From Isoetes taiwanensis (Eukaryota > Streptophyta > Lycopodiopsida > Isoetales > Isoetaceae), in the NCBI GenBank assembly GCA_021234155.1, contig JAJEKV010000028.1:5060451-5124450 (forward strand): a stretch of DNA of 64,000 bases, read 5' to 3'. Below, piece by piece: positions 10,641 through 21,070 of this stretch. Position 1 is the stretch's first letter. Each line of letters begins with the position of its first letter. The notes below the pieces were generated by a model. It did no database searches, was not told where the DNA came from, and saw only the letters and a list, made by a program, of their open reading frames with translations. Position numbers and translations under genes: made by a program.

Positions 10641-10664
10641 GCGTCATATTTATATTATTCTAGT

Positions 10665-11855
10665 AGAATAGAATGGAATAGATTTTTTAAAGTTCACAAG
10701 GATCAAAAGATCATGGGACCTATCCAATGGGCTGGTGCAACCATTACTGCTAGGATTAAAAAACCCTGCCTCAAAAGGTTTTCAAAGGAAAACATTTGCA
10801 ATAATGATGATGCTATACAATAAAAAAAAAAAAAAAATAGACCATGAAGAAAGGAATAATGCAATCTTCACTGCCATCTTGACCCCATAGGACAAGCAAA
10901 TTTGGAGAGCGAGTTGCCTTCCATGTCATGGGTACATCTGTAACTATGTTGAGGAGACATGACAAAATAAAGGAACTCATGTCCTCATCCATCATCATTC
11001 ATTGATGGCATCCTTGTTGCAGATAATGGCGGGACTTACGTGCCACACTTCATCCACTGCTAGAGCCCCTCACAATCATTTGGTTGAAAGGGACGACTAG
11101 GTTTATTACAACCCACAAATGGTTTGCAGATGGCTTGAAATAGCTACACATATGCAATCTGAGATCGTAGTGGAGAAGAAAAATATTAGAAACTAGGAAG
11201 TATTGTAGATTACGAAACTGTCATCGATCCCAATTTACAAAAAATGGGATACTTTGGACAAATTGGCCGAGAGCTTCATGATGGTGGTTCTATGATGGCT
11301 TCCATAACAAGATAGGTGTTTATGACCATTTGCCATAATGAACAAGGTACTTATGCACCCTCGATGTATTACTGGTGGGTAAAACCATTGGAACTAACAA
11401 CTAAAATTTGATCTCAGCTATTAAGCTTCAGGGCCAAATTGTTAGGGTATATTACAAAACTGTCATTGATCACAATTTTGGGATACTTTTAAGCAAAGGA
11501 AGATACTATTTGTAGAAGCGTTCAAGCGTAGAGGTATGATTAATGGCATGGTGCACACCACCAGTATATGCCAAGTGTATGGAAAAAATGTAGAAGATAA
11601 GCATTTTAGAACGTATTGGAATTAAAGGTAGGTACAAGAAGATTGCAGCAACTTTTTAGCAAGTCATCAATGAAGATCAATGTTGAGTTTCCCATGCATT
11701 TGACATGTATTCATTTAGCCATATTACAAGATCAACAATGAAATGGAATAAGTGGTTTAGAAACAATCAGCTATCCATTTATCATTGTCAGCTATTTTTA
11801 ACCGTTGAAACAAGATGAACAAATAACCTTATCTAAAGCTTCGAAGATGTACATG
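10665..11855 (+). repeat. Dispersed repeat R, third and most diverged copy
   Basis: From AGAATAGAATGGA to the phrase AACCGTTGAAACAAGATGAAC, this stretch matches 31,038-32,200 and 57,000-58,115 base for base with many small changes. It begins just after the CACTA-like terminus. No conserved protein frame is kept across the three copies. Confidence 0.8.
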
Positions 11856-12428
11856 TGTCACTATATAGCTATAAATATTTGGAATAGGATCTTTTGGCTG
11901 AACAACTTCTCTGGGATATTCAAGGATTCAAGGATAGGCCTCAAACAGGATTTGGCTTTCTATGATGCAGTTTGCTTTGGCAGAATTAATCTTTCTCCAC
12001 CATCACCTATTCTCAGTTTTGAATTATGAAGCTTATTTATTCTACTCAGATCCTTTTGAAAAGGATTATACTTTAGCTAGATTAGGTTGTCCCTTTACCT
12101 TTCATCTTAATTTAGGCAAATTAATAATAATAATAATAATTTAGGCAAATTGAGCAGTAGCCAGACCTTTCCAGCCAGTTCCACTCAAGGTCGACGTCCT
12201 GATATAACTGCCAGATTTTAGACGTCAAGGTTTTAGTAGGTCGCGTAATAATCCACAATTTTGCTTTTATTAGTTCCTTTAAATGTAACAATAGTTTGCC
12301 TTAAGGTTAAAATATCTTTTAAACTTATCTTAAGGTTGCTCGACTAAGAAATACTTGATGCATTTACTTAAGTCTTTAGGATTTCTAAGCTTAATTTATT
12401 TATTTAGTTAAGGAAGTTACTTACAGAC
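11856..12428. other. Non-coding stretch
   Basis: A short (TAA)n run at 12,122-12,140 and an adjacent duplicated phrase (TTTAGGCAAATT). No gene recognised. Confidence 0.4.
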
Positions 12429-12432
12429 ATTA

Positions 12433-12458
12433 GGGTGCAAAATCGGTACTGGGTAGCA
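12433..12458 (+). repeat. Left terminal inverted repeat
   Basis: GGGTGCAAAATCGGTACTGGG then TAGCA. It pairs with 20,086-20,111 with three substitutions and a one-base gap in about 25 bases. ATTA precedes it. Confidence 0.65.
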
Positions 12459-12757
12459 GAAATCACCGTCCGGACGCCGCTTACAAGTGCTTAAAATCGG
12501 TGTGTTTTAAACACGACGTGCGTGATTGAAGTATTGACATGTAGGGTGCGCGCCCGTCAAATGACAGGCTGAGAGAATCGTGAACATGTTTGGTGCCGGA
12601 AACATGAATGCCTGTAGCCCGCCATATTCCTGGATGGCAGGCTAACCCATCTTGAATTCAAGCAAAATGGAGGGACTAATTGTTTCCAAGAATTGCCTGA
12701 ACCGAAATTCAACAATTTGCCCTCACCAATTTTGCAATACACAGAAATTCGGGATAG

Positions 12758-13210
12758 ATGAAACCCAATTCCTCTCCCCGTTCAATTTACAGAGCCATTG
12801 ATGCAGCAAGGAAGAGAGTCCAGAGGCAGAGATTGTATGCAAAGAAGGTAGCAATGAAGAAGAATTCCCCTTCTAAAGATTCGCCTTCAAAGAAGAATAA
12901 GAAATTGAGACTGAGTGACCGCAGAATAAGAGAAATTTCAGAAGAAATTTATGAAGTATTCAACCAAATTAGTACAAATGTTGATGACAATGACAAAGGC
13001 CGTATCCTTGACAGTCTTCTTTGGAGGGCAAGGGATTTACCAATTGCTTCTATAAAGAAATCTAAGCAGGTTACTATGGCCGAGCAAATGGTGAAGAATT
13101 TGAAGGAAACAATGCAAGAACATAAGTTTGAGAGGAATCATGACATGCTTCATGCAAGGAAGTCCACCCTGATAATGGTAGCAAAGAAAAAAATGGTGTC
13201 AAGCCATTGA
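12758..13210 (+). CDS. Basic N-terminal ORF of the transposon
   Basis: An intact 150-codon ORF beginning MKPNSSPRSIYRAIDAARKR. It is Lys/Arg-rich (AMKKNSPSKDSPSKKNKKLR) with a helical middle (DRRIREISEEIYEVFNQIS) and a basic end. It stands where the N-terminal region of the downstream transposase would be expected, and the spacer to 14.1 kb is degraded coding-like sequence. A DNA-binding or nuclear-targeting role is inferred from charge only. Confidence 0.5.
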   Translation: MKPNSSPRSIYRAIDAARKRVQRQRLYAKKVAMKKNSPSKDSPSKKNKKLRLSDRRIREISEEIYEVFNQISTNVDDNDKGRILDSLLWRARDLPIASIKKSKQVTMAEQMVKNLKETMQEHKFERNHDMLHARKSTLIMVAKKKMVSSH

Positions 13211-14099
13211 ATCAAAAGCGAAGTGGCCGATTGCTCGGCAAAGATCCCCGGAAAAACAATTTCAAATGCTTTTCAAAGAAGGGTGCAAGCTAACAAAGGG
13301 GAAGGACCTTGGTCAATGTTCGAGGAGGAAGCGGATGGATAGCATGTTAGATTACAATAGAGAAGTCAAGTTATCAAGTTACGACGAGAAAATACAAGAG
13401 TTTCTCCATACAAGAAAGATGTGAGGAAGTATGTATCGAGACAGGGAATAAAGATGGAACATCCAATTCACCTTCTTGAAGTCGACCAAGTAAGTATTCA
13501 TCCTATATTGTAGGGTTCATTATATGTAGCATTTATTTGACATTCACACGATTTCCAGCAGGTTGCAATTCTACCTCGGGTTTAGAGAGGAGAATCCTCA
13601 TATCAAAATTGCATTGCAGACTTTTGAGAGGTTGAAACCGAAGTTTTGTAAGGAGGATGTGTGAGAGGCATACATCTTTGTTGCATTTACCACTTAAAAT
13701 TTGAATACATCATGCGATTGAACAAACTGAGAAAATCGGGTGGAGTTCATGACAATTGCAACCGCCATCGCGTGAGATTTGTGGCCCCTCGGCCCAGAAT
13801 GTGCAGCCAAGGAGCATACAATCAAGTGCACCGGTGATTTATGGAGACAAGTGGTCTGCAAACAAAGGGTGATGATGAGGAGTGGTTTGATCATAACCGC
13901 TGATGTTGGCGTGTAAAAAATGTGGGTTGGATAGAATTAGAAAATGTCCACAAGAAATGGATGGCACGGGTTCGGTACTAGTTACTTGGAAGACATTTGA
14001 AAAGCAACCCCGTGGACCGGAGACGAGAGAGAATTCAAGGCTTTGAGGTACAAACCCGCCTTGAGATTAGTACGTAGGAGAGAAGTCCCAAAGAGTTTC
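13211..14099 (+). pseudogene. Degraded middle of the transposase gene
   Basis: Short coding-like phrases in shifting frames with stops lie between the N-terminal ORF and the DDE-like core. One GT-AG-like break is possible near 13,489-13,562 (GTAAGTATTCATCC ... TTCCAGCAG). No domain can be named. Confidence 0.35.
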
Positions 14100-15484
14100 A
14101 AGAGGATGTGAAGAAGGTAATATCAGATTTTGTTCCACACAATTACATAGCACATTGGCGTGCCAATCGGTTTAAACAACAAGTGTGTCATCATTTCCGA
14201 AAGATACAATTGTATCTGTTATTGACTTTGCGTAAAAATTACAAAGATCAAGATCCGAATGAGCCCCATCCAATGCATTGGCATACGAGATCAAGTTTCT
14301 ATACTTGTTCACATAACATATAGACATGACAAAAGTGCTGATATTCCTGTTCCGCAAGCGGCGAAGAAGACCCGTCCCAAAGAAGAAAAAAGAAACGAAA
14401 GGTTGGAGCAGATCGGGAATAGACTCAACAATGGTAGGAAGATCATAAAAGAGACTCACTTTTACATTTCTGATGATAAAGTGCATGACTCATTATTTGT
14501 GGAACACTGCCTACAAAAGCGTGTTGCATGGCTTAAGGAACAGGAAATAGAGTATGAGAAGCATTGGGTTTGGAGTGATGGCTGCTCATCACAATTCAAG
14601 TCAGGAAAACCTTTTTTTTTCTTAGGCAGGTACTTCACAATCAATGACAAGGAAATAGTGTGGAACTACTTTGCCACTGCTCATGGTAAAGGTGAACATG
14701 ATGGTGCAGGTGCTGTTATCAAAAGGCTGCTAAGTAAGGAACAACTCAAACCCAATGGTGTGCAACTAAGGCATGCTAAAGATATTGTAAAATTTCTGTG
14801 TACATATTTCAACAGTCTACCAGTTGATGAAACAGATGAGATCAAAGATATTTTTGGGAAATTGAACCTGCTGTTGTGGCAAACATGGAAGAATATGAAA
14901 TTGAAACACTCAAAGGCACAAAGAAGATTCACTGTATCAGACCTGTCAGCAGGAGTAGATCAAACAGGCTTGCTCATAGATGCTTGTCATGTTTCTGCTC
15001 GTTTTGCATGGATCATAATTGGGACTCCTGCATCAATACATGTAGATTTGGAAAGTGGGAGGTAACTGACTTAAAACCAGGAGTTGAGAAGAAAAAGGAG
15101 ATTCTTGAACAAGCCAATGAATGGATCAGTAATTTGGTAGAGGTAGGTGACAATTTTGCAGTGAATGCAGAGGTAGACAATTCAGAGGGTGTGGACTTCT
15201 ACATCCTCAAGTGCACAGAACCCAAATGCACACTTGAAGATTCATACAAAGATGGATGGGGGCAAAAATTTGGAGTGCATGAGGTTATCTTAAGTGGATT
15301 GTATTATCAATTCTTGGGTAATTTCAAGTACATGTTGCTCACTAAACAATCCGAAGCCTCCGTGCACAGCCATGTGGTAAGATATCCTAAAATTGATATG
15401 GAAAAAATAGAAGGCACAGACATGTACAGAATTTCACAGGAGACCCATGAAAAAATTATGGCCAGTCTCCCAATAACATTGTAA
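14100..15484 (+). pseudogene. DDE-like transposase core relic (SDGCSSQFK family)
   Basis: The frame-shifted core carries a VID-F-A phrase (first acidic residue, near 14,225), then MHWH and ILVHITYRHDKSADIP. The phrase WVWSDGCSSQFKSGKPFFF (second Asp, near 14,570) follows, then ATAHGKGEHDGAGAVIKRLL (near 14,680-14,735). From 14,876 an intact 200-codon frame continues with a Cys cluster (CLSCFCSFCMDHNWDSC) and a C-terminal domain ending MASLPITL. The SDGC(A/S)SQ(F/Y)K...AHGK(G)..DG pattern is one I recall from uncharacterised transposase-like proteins of many eukaryotes. Frameshifts near 14,230 and 14,880 show the copy is inactive unless introns explain them. Confidence 0.6.
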
Positions 15485-15970
15485 TTCTTTGACACTTAAC
15501 GAAATTGATGTTATTCTTTTCAAGTGATTTGTTGTTCCAGCACCTAAGCACGTAAGCACATATTTTTATATATATTAATAATAACAATAGTGAGGATGCA
15601 CAAGGGTGGTGTGCATGGACACGTACTTCGAAATGAAGATTGAATTGTTGTTTATAAGAATGTAGATTTGTGACATTGGAATAAGATTCAATTATTTATT
15701 TTGGTACCATCACTATCCCAACATTCTTGGCAAAATTATATTGTCAAGGCATTTCCTCGATGTGACATGTGTCAATTCGACTGGTCATACGAAATATTTA
15801 AGCCTGGTTACGAAAATTGTTCTGGCGCGTGTGAGGTTTTTCGTACACTGACGCGCCTAAGCACGGGACTTAAGCAGTAGGCGCCTAAGCGTAAGCTCTT
15901 CTCACAAGCTCACGCTCCGCCAATTCCTCCACACTCCGCCTCCCAATTCCTCCGCATTCCCAAGTCCGGC
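15485..15970. other. Intergenic region of the transposon with GCGCCTAAGC phrases
   Basis: Non-coding. Repeated GCGCCTAAGC/AAGCACG phrases occur at about 15,540 and 15,820-15,895, just before the acidic ORF, and could be promoter or protein-binding sites. CTCCGCC phrases repeat at 15,914-15,960. Confidence 0.35.
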
Positions 15971-16455
15971 ATGAAGCGAGCATGCAGCGCCGAGGAGCCG
16001 GAGGTCACCTCGAAGAGGCGCTTACTAAGCGTCGACAAGGTGTTCCCTCCACTCTTCCCGCCTCTGCCTGAAGTTCTTGCTGCCTCTGCTGCCTCCTCTC
16101 CTGCCCACTCTACTGCCTCCCAGTTTGAGGAGGAATCTGATTCCGATTCCTCATCTTCTGATTCCTATGGGAATCAGAAAATGAGGAATCGGAAATGTCG
16201 TCCCAGGAGTATGTCACTGCTGTTCTGCAGGGATGGGTAGGGGAATCAGAAGAAGAGGACGAGTCCGAGAAAGAGGAATTCGGCCAAGAAGAAGAAGAAG
16301 CAGAGGAAGAAGAAGAAGAGGAAGAGGAAGAAGAGGAAGCCGACTTGGAGGAGTTCAGGGCGGTCCTTAAAGGTATGCATTTTCATTTGTTTTCTGTTTT
16401 CAATTTTTCATTTGTTTAATCTTTTATTTTCATTTGTTGCAGATGGAGAATGAAG
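15971..16455 (+). pseudogene. Acidic small protein, frameshifted, with one intron
   Basis: It starts MKRACSAEEPEVTSKRRLL and proceeds through a Pro/Ala part to a Ser/Asp run (SDSDSSSSDS). Here the frame is lost by one base near 16,165. The next frame resumes with ESENEESEMSSQEYV and a long Glu run (residues after FGQ), then ADLEEFRAVLK. A donor (AAAGGTATGC, 16,369) and acceptor (TTGTTGCAG, 16,441) bracket a 70-base intron. The second exon ends after two codons (GAG, then TGA). A nuclear acidic accessory protein of the transposon is a guess from composition and position. Confidence 0.45.
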
Positions 16456-16469
16456 ATGCGTAAGGCATG

Positions 16470-16660
16470 AAGATGAAGAAGACACCCCCTTGAAGAAGAC
16501 ACCCCCTTGATGAAGAAGACAACCCCCTTGATGAAGAAGACACCCCCCTTTGAAGAAGACACCCCCTGCCCTCAAGAAGACACTGGCCTCAGGGCCGAAC
16601 TTTTTTGTAAAAATTTTGTATATAACGTTTTGTGTACACTGGCCTGAGGGCCTTTTTTTA
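16470..16660 (+). repeat. Tandem repeat after the acidic gene
   Basis: Five degenerate copies of a 20-23 base unit (GAAGAAGACACCCCCTTGAT) are followed by two ACACTGGCCT(C/G)AGGGCC palindromes at about 16,583 and 16,636. It would lie in the 3' untranslated part of the acidic gene. Confidence 0.7.
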
Positions 16661-17290
16661 TAAAAAATCTTGTTTCCATCAAACTTTTTTGTAACTTTGT
16701 TTCTATCTTTGTTTCTTTAAAATCTCTTCTTCTTCTTCTATCAAATGTTATTTTTGTCTATCTATCAAATTTATGAAGTTCGAAATTCACGGCAGGTCCA
16801 TTCAGATTCTGCTTGAATGTAATAAAAAGTTTCTAGCTCTTTAATTAGTTTCAAACACTAAGCATTTTAATCAGTTTCAGCAGTGCCAGTGAGTAAGCAC
16901 TGGAACACACGAGCATTTATGCAATAAACAGCTACCTTTAAACAGTTATATAGCTTAACAATAAGCACTGCACCTTAACTGCATGACAGTAAGCACATGA
17001 TGACATTAACACTTCTGCTAACGTTAAACAACTACATAAAGTAACCATCCACCGCATGACAATAAGCGATATCGCCATTAAGACTCATACCAGACTAGCA
17101 CTTGCAGGCAATTTTTTTTTTAAGCATTGATAAGTTTTAAGCATCCCTTGCAGTCAGCATTGAAGTAGATATAAACAATATAGCAAAAACTTATAGACAA
17201 GTCTGCATTGAACTACATAAACGATATAGCAAAAAGATTCTTAAATTAAGATAAAGATGGTACATGAAAAGTGTAGGATTTCTTGGACTA
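16661..17290. other. Non-coding centre of the transposon
   Basis: AT-rich with scattered AAGCAC(T/A) phrases. It separates two convergent genes. No gene seen. Confidence 0.4.
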
Positions 17291-17318
17291 AGTAAATGAC
17301 AATCAGGCTTAATCACAA

Positions 17319-18073
17319 CTATGGAGAATGACAATCTTCATCACCATAAACCTTCTCCAATTCCTCCTTCACAAACTTGCAGAACTGCAACTGTTTTCCA
17401 GAAAGTCTTTCCAAGCATAGCTTCATAATCTTTCTATCTATCTTAGGCCAAGGCTTGTATCTGTGTGTGTTCTTCACCAATGACTTCATTTTTTCCTCAG
17501 TCTTGGCCTGCAGTATTTCTTCTATCTTTGGGGTGAGTACTGTTAGCACTTCATCATGGACATCCATCTTGAATCTGACGGTGCAATTAGAAATTTCCGT
17601 GGATCAAGCTAAGGTAAGACTTGTATAATGAATCATCAAGAAGCAAAGTCTTACCTTTGAATCTTGGGTATGACTCATATATTTTCCCAAGTGGCTTCAT
17701 CATGACTGGACAGCCATGTTTGTTAGGGTGGTGAAAACTGGTCTGCACACATTTTTCCTGTCCCCATACAAATTGAAATCTGTCCCTCAAATCTGCACAT
17801 AGTACTTGCAGCACATCTTCCACATTAGAGAGTTGCATTGATGACCATATACCAACACAACACTTCCGTAACAAAGTCTTCAAGAAGAACACCGCTTGGT
17901 GCGAATATCACTTTCTTTACGCTAGTGTATGTCATTGTCAATCCCGCCTGGCGTATGTGTTCATTTGCACCAAATGTTTTTACCAACACGCCATTTAAAT
18001 CCAAGACAATGAGTTTATCTTTTGTCGCCAAATCATTATTTAGTACGTTGGAACATCCTGAATACCTACACAA
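17319..18073 (-). pseudogene. FCP1/NIF-like (HAD) phosphatase domain relic
   Basis: Read on the minus strand, the first block has KLIVLDLNGVLVKTFG, equivalent to the catalytic DxDx(T/V) start of FCP1/SCP phosphatases. Asn replaces the second Asp, as in the DLNGLL subgroup of plant NIF-domain proteins. After a frameshift near 17,895 it continues FFLKTLLRKCCVGIWSSMQ and VEDVLQVLCADLRDRFQFVWGQ. The basic/acidic end is GKTLLLDDSLYKSYL (the conserved DDS). A possible intron (GTCTTACC...CGTCAG, 17,625-17,574) leads to an 82-residue helical tail (17,319-17,567). Active FCP1 enzymes dephosphorylate Ser/Thr, classically on the RNA polymerase II C-terminal domain. The D-to-N change and frameshift make activity here unlikely. 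Confidence 0.65.
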
Positions 18074-18324
18074 CGAGGAATTACTACATGAATAAATAGA
18101 TGAAGATGAAAATGAAGAATGGGTTGAATGTGGAAACCTTTACGTATCAACAGCAGGATTCTCGACCCAACGAAATCAAACCTGGTAATCCTACGATTGA
18201 ATGCAACAAAAGAAAATCAATAATATTCAATGTCTTAAGCAACACGATTTACGGGCTTGCCCAAGAATGCCCTGCTTGACCCTCCGGGTTGTTAAGGGCA
18301 GCAATCACTTTTTGAACATCGGGC

Positions 18325-19278
18325 TCACACCAAACTTGAGGCCACGAATGCGCATTTTCTTGAAACACACTTCGATAGGTGTGGTGTCATGATTGAGGCC
18401 CTTCCTGCATCTTTTGCATAGCTACTTCTTGTTCTCTTTCTTGTAGCCTGAACAACTTCTTTGCTATCCTCCAGCTTACCCCTCTTTGTTCTTCTGCCCT
18501 TTCCTTTTGGCAAATATTCACCCAAGTTGCCCTCATCCGATGGAATTACTCCCTCAACTTCCTTAGGTGCTTCAGTGTGTACAATCGGGTCTGTTGTTTT
18601 TTGCCAATAACCCGGTCTTTGTGTTCTGACTTCTTCTATAGCTTCTTGGACAGCTTCTTGGACTGGTGGTGGTGGTTCTGCTGTTGCATTCAAATCAGTC
18701 ACAATTGACTGTACTCCTATAGGACTTTGCAGGTGTTGTGCATCTTCAAATGGCACCATTGTCCTTCTGGAAACTCTGAACGGTGAGACCTCAATTGCAG
18801 GACGGATTAACACATCCTTTTTTGGTGTACTATTTGAAGCACTTGCAACATGGCCAAAACCTAGCTCGTCAAATACACCCTCTGGCACCTTTCCAGGGCA
18901 ACCATGAATACATTGTCCTCCTCTCAACAATGAACAACAAGCTATATGATACTCATGTTGGCAATTCAGTGCTAAACTTAATCTGTAAGCTTTAGTGAAT
19001 TCCAGACCACATGCCGAACATGTATAAAATGGATCTTCCACTAACAACTTATCTCGTATAATAGTAGAGATGCTAAATAGCTTCCACAAATTGTTTATGT
19101 AGAAATGCAGAAGTCTCTGTTCTTCTTCGAGAACTTTTAACTCCTCCTCAAGTTTGAGTTTACGTTTGACCTGCTCATTAACAGATGTAGGGTTCATTGC
19201 TTTTTGTACCTTGTTCATGTGCCAAGTTTCCATCCGGACGATGCTGCTCCAAATCTTTAATTTACGCCTCCAACTCAC
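18325..19278 (-). CDS. Coiled-coil and RING-like zinc finger protein segment
   Basis: A 317-codon open frame directly upstream of the phosphatase block on the same strand. Residues ~35-60 are helical (KRKLKLEEELKVLEEEQRLL). Residues 85-130 form an atypical RING-like finger: C87-x2-C90, C106-x-H108-x2-H111-x2-C114, C123-x3-C127 (YTCSACGLEF, NCQHEYHIAC, GQCIHGCPGK). A long polar and basic region follows (KGKGRRTKRGK, ATRKRTRS). A finger of this type followed by an FCP1-like domain suggests one nuclear protein. No canonical RING family is recognised, so ubiquitin-ligase activity is not claimed. About 250 bases (18,074-18,324) with splice-like sequence separate it from the phosphatase block. Confidence 0.5.
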   Translation of the reverse strand: MSWRRKLKIWSSIVRMETWHMNKVQKAMNPTSVNEQVKRKLKLEEELKVLEEEQRLLHFYINNLWKLFSISTIIRDKLLVEDPFYTCSACGLEFTKAYRLSLALNCQHEYHIACCSLLRGGQCIHGCPGKVPEGVFDELGFGHVASASNSTPKKDVLIRPAIEVSPFRVSRRTMVPFEDAQHLQSPIGVQSIVTDLNATAEPPPPVQEAVQEAIEEVRTQRPGYWQKTTDPIVHTEAPKEVEGVIPSDEGNLGEYLPKGKGRRTKRGKLEDSKEVVQATRKRTRSSYAKDAGRASIMTPHLSKCVSRKCAFVASSLV

Positions 19279-19289
19279 GGTTTGGATTA

Positions 19290-19940
19290 AGCTTGAACTC
19301 CTCCCGCTTTTGTAGCCAAATAATTTGTGCCCTTGTCTTAAAGCTGTTCTCGGCCTCTTCCAACATCATTTTACGTAATTGAGGCCTTCTCATTGCCTTT
19401 CAAATCACTTCCCTCACGCTTCCAGTTCTTTGTGATAAGTAAAACCCGATTTTCCAATCTCAGATCTTTGCATTCTCTAAGGTTTTTATGTTCTCATCAC
19501 ATGCATCGATCTCATTTGATCCAGCCTTGCCACCTTTGGCTTTGCCTTCATTTCGCTTTTCCTAACATGTGCTACAAAATCACCTCTGTTTTTACTTGTC
19601 TATTGTTGTGGTATCTTTGGCATTGCCGCGACAAATGCAGCCCATTTACTTTGTGTTCCTCGGGTGCAAGTATTGATCTAGTGCAATTTTCAAGCGCCGC
19701 AAAGCAAGGGCCGGTTGCTTTCTTACTTCTTTGTTGTGACAATTCTTGTAGATTTTTCGGCAGAGTGTTTCCAACTTCTCTTGAAGATGCTCCTTTGCAC
19801 AGTGCCATTGTATCTTTCCCTTGTTCAACTTCTTTGTCCAAACAGAATCTCAATCTCGATCCGTGACATTATTTTCCAACCAAGCTTCTTCCTCATGGGG
19901 CTTCACCCCCGAATTGCAGAGACCTCTGATGCTGTGAAAA
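19290..19940 (-). pseudogene. Degraded N-terminal part of the RING/FCP1-like gene
   Basis: Minus-strand phrases in several frames (HCAKEHLQEKLETLCRKIYK, then PALALRRLKIALDQYL, then KMMLEEAENSFKTRAQII) read like a helical protein broken by stops. They connect to the RING segment without a clean start codon. This would be the N-terminal part of the gene. Confidence 0.35.
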
Positions 19941-20085
19941 TCATCCGCTCTCCATGCCTCCATCGTCAACAGTGAAACATTGATCTGAGTTTTCGCGCCC
20001 AGGGGAAAAGGAGGGAGAAGGGCGTGACGGGCTTCGACGTCCGCGAGTTTCAGCACTTAAAGTGCTTAAATGCTTCGCCAAAAGT

Positions 20086-20111
20086 TGTACCCCACTAGCG
20101 ATTTTACACCC
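20086..20111 (-). repeat. Right terminal inverted repeat
   Basis: TTGTACCCCACTAGCGATTT then TACACCC. It is the complement of the left end with few changes. ATTA follows at 20,112. Confidence 0.65.
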
Positions 20112-20115
20112 ATTA

Positions 20116-21060
20116 ATTGCACTAACTAGAGCCTTTGCGTATGTGTTCATCTCTGCAAGTATTCCGGACCACATCCCCGAGCTTGTGCTGTGACAATTCC
20201 TTCTCTTCTCAAGGCTGATCATCCTCAATCATCTGCCTTGCTGGAATAACCACCTTGTCACCTGACTATCTGCTTTGAAAGGATTTCCTGGATTGGTAAA
20301 CTTACCATCTGCCTTAAAGACTCTAAGGATTTGGCTTCTGGGCTGCAGTCACAGTTATCGCCTTACTTTTTACTCTAAAGCAACATTTGACAAAAAAGAA
20401 GCTTTTTCATTAATTCAAATCAAATGAATACAATGCTCAATCAAACCAGCAATGACATGCTCATGCAAACATTTTGCTTACTTATCTTTGTTTAGATAGC
20501 CAATCTGAAGCCGACCTCTCTCATAGGCTTCTGTCTTTCCCTTGTCAAACTTAGCATGGGAACTTTCAGGAATGTCTTCAACAAAGTGGACATGGCAGTC
20601 TGTGCAGATGATCATGTTTTTGCTCGGGGGTCCTCTTTTGGTTGCTCAGATTCTATTTTTGTATTGGCCACAAGCTTTGGATATTTGTTCTTATAGTGAG
20701 GTCCCCTGTGAAAAGCATCCTCCAGGGGTTCCTTTAGCCTACCTCTAACTATTCCCCCTTTACTATCATTTCCTAAAATCTCTTCTTCTTCTTTTGCACA
20801 AAAATTATCATTGGCTCAAGGTATTCAATCCTCCCTTTCGCCTAATCTGGCATTATCTGGTTTAAAAATCTTTTCTTGAGAATACCCCTCCCAAATATCA
20901 TATCGCAACATCACTTCGATAGGCGAGAGGTGTAAGCACCGCGATGTGCTCAGCTTACTCGTACCAATCCAAAAGGTAAGAAGGTCGTTCTTTGGGATTG
21001 TGCTTTATATTCCTGCTTCAGCTTTTCGCACGACTTCATCAATAGCTGATGGTTCTGCAA
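20116..21060. other. Flanking stretch, no supported gene
   Basis: One short minus-strand frame near 20,480-20,620 has a CxxC (MIICTDCHVHFVEDIPESSH) but is too small to name. Otherwise AT-rich with CTTCTTCTTTTGC runs. Confidence 0.35.
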
Positions 21061-21070
21061 AATATAGCTC

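Larger units (their letters stand above)
12433..20111. mobile_element. Candidate 7.7-kb DNA transposon with DDE-like and FCP1-like gene relics
   Basis: The ends are inverted repeats. The left end reads GGGTGCAAAATCGGTACTGGG and the right end, complemented, reads GGGTGTAAAATCGCTAGTGGGG, followed on both sides by TA(G)CA. The element is bounded by ATTA at 12,429-12,432 and 20,112-20,115, a four-base target duplication. Both subterminal regions also carry an AGTGCTTAAA-type phrase. Inside are a basic ORF (12,758), a DDE-like transposase relic (14.1-15.5 kb) and an acidic protein (16.0-16.5 kb) on the + strand. A minus-strand coiled-coil/RING/FCP1-like gene relic spans 19.9-17.3 kb. I cannot assign a named superfamily. 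Four-base duplications occur in several (for example Sola2-type), and this is only a hint. Confidence 0.65.

Noticed and set aside
19941-20228. Minus-strand ORF as the start of the transposon's RING/FCP1 gene
   Set aside because: It crosses the terminal inverted repeat and the target duplication, so it would begin outside the element.
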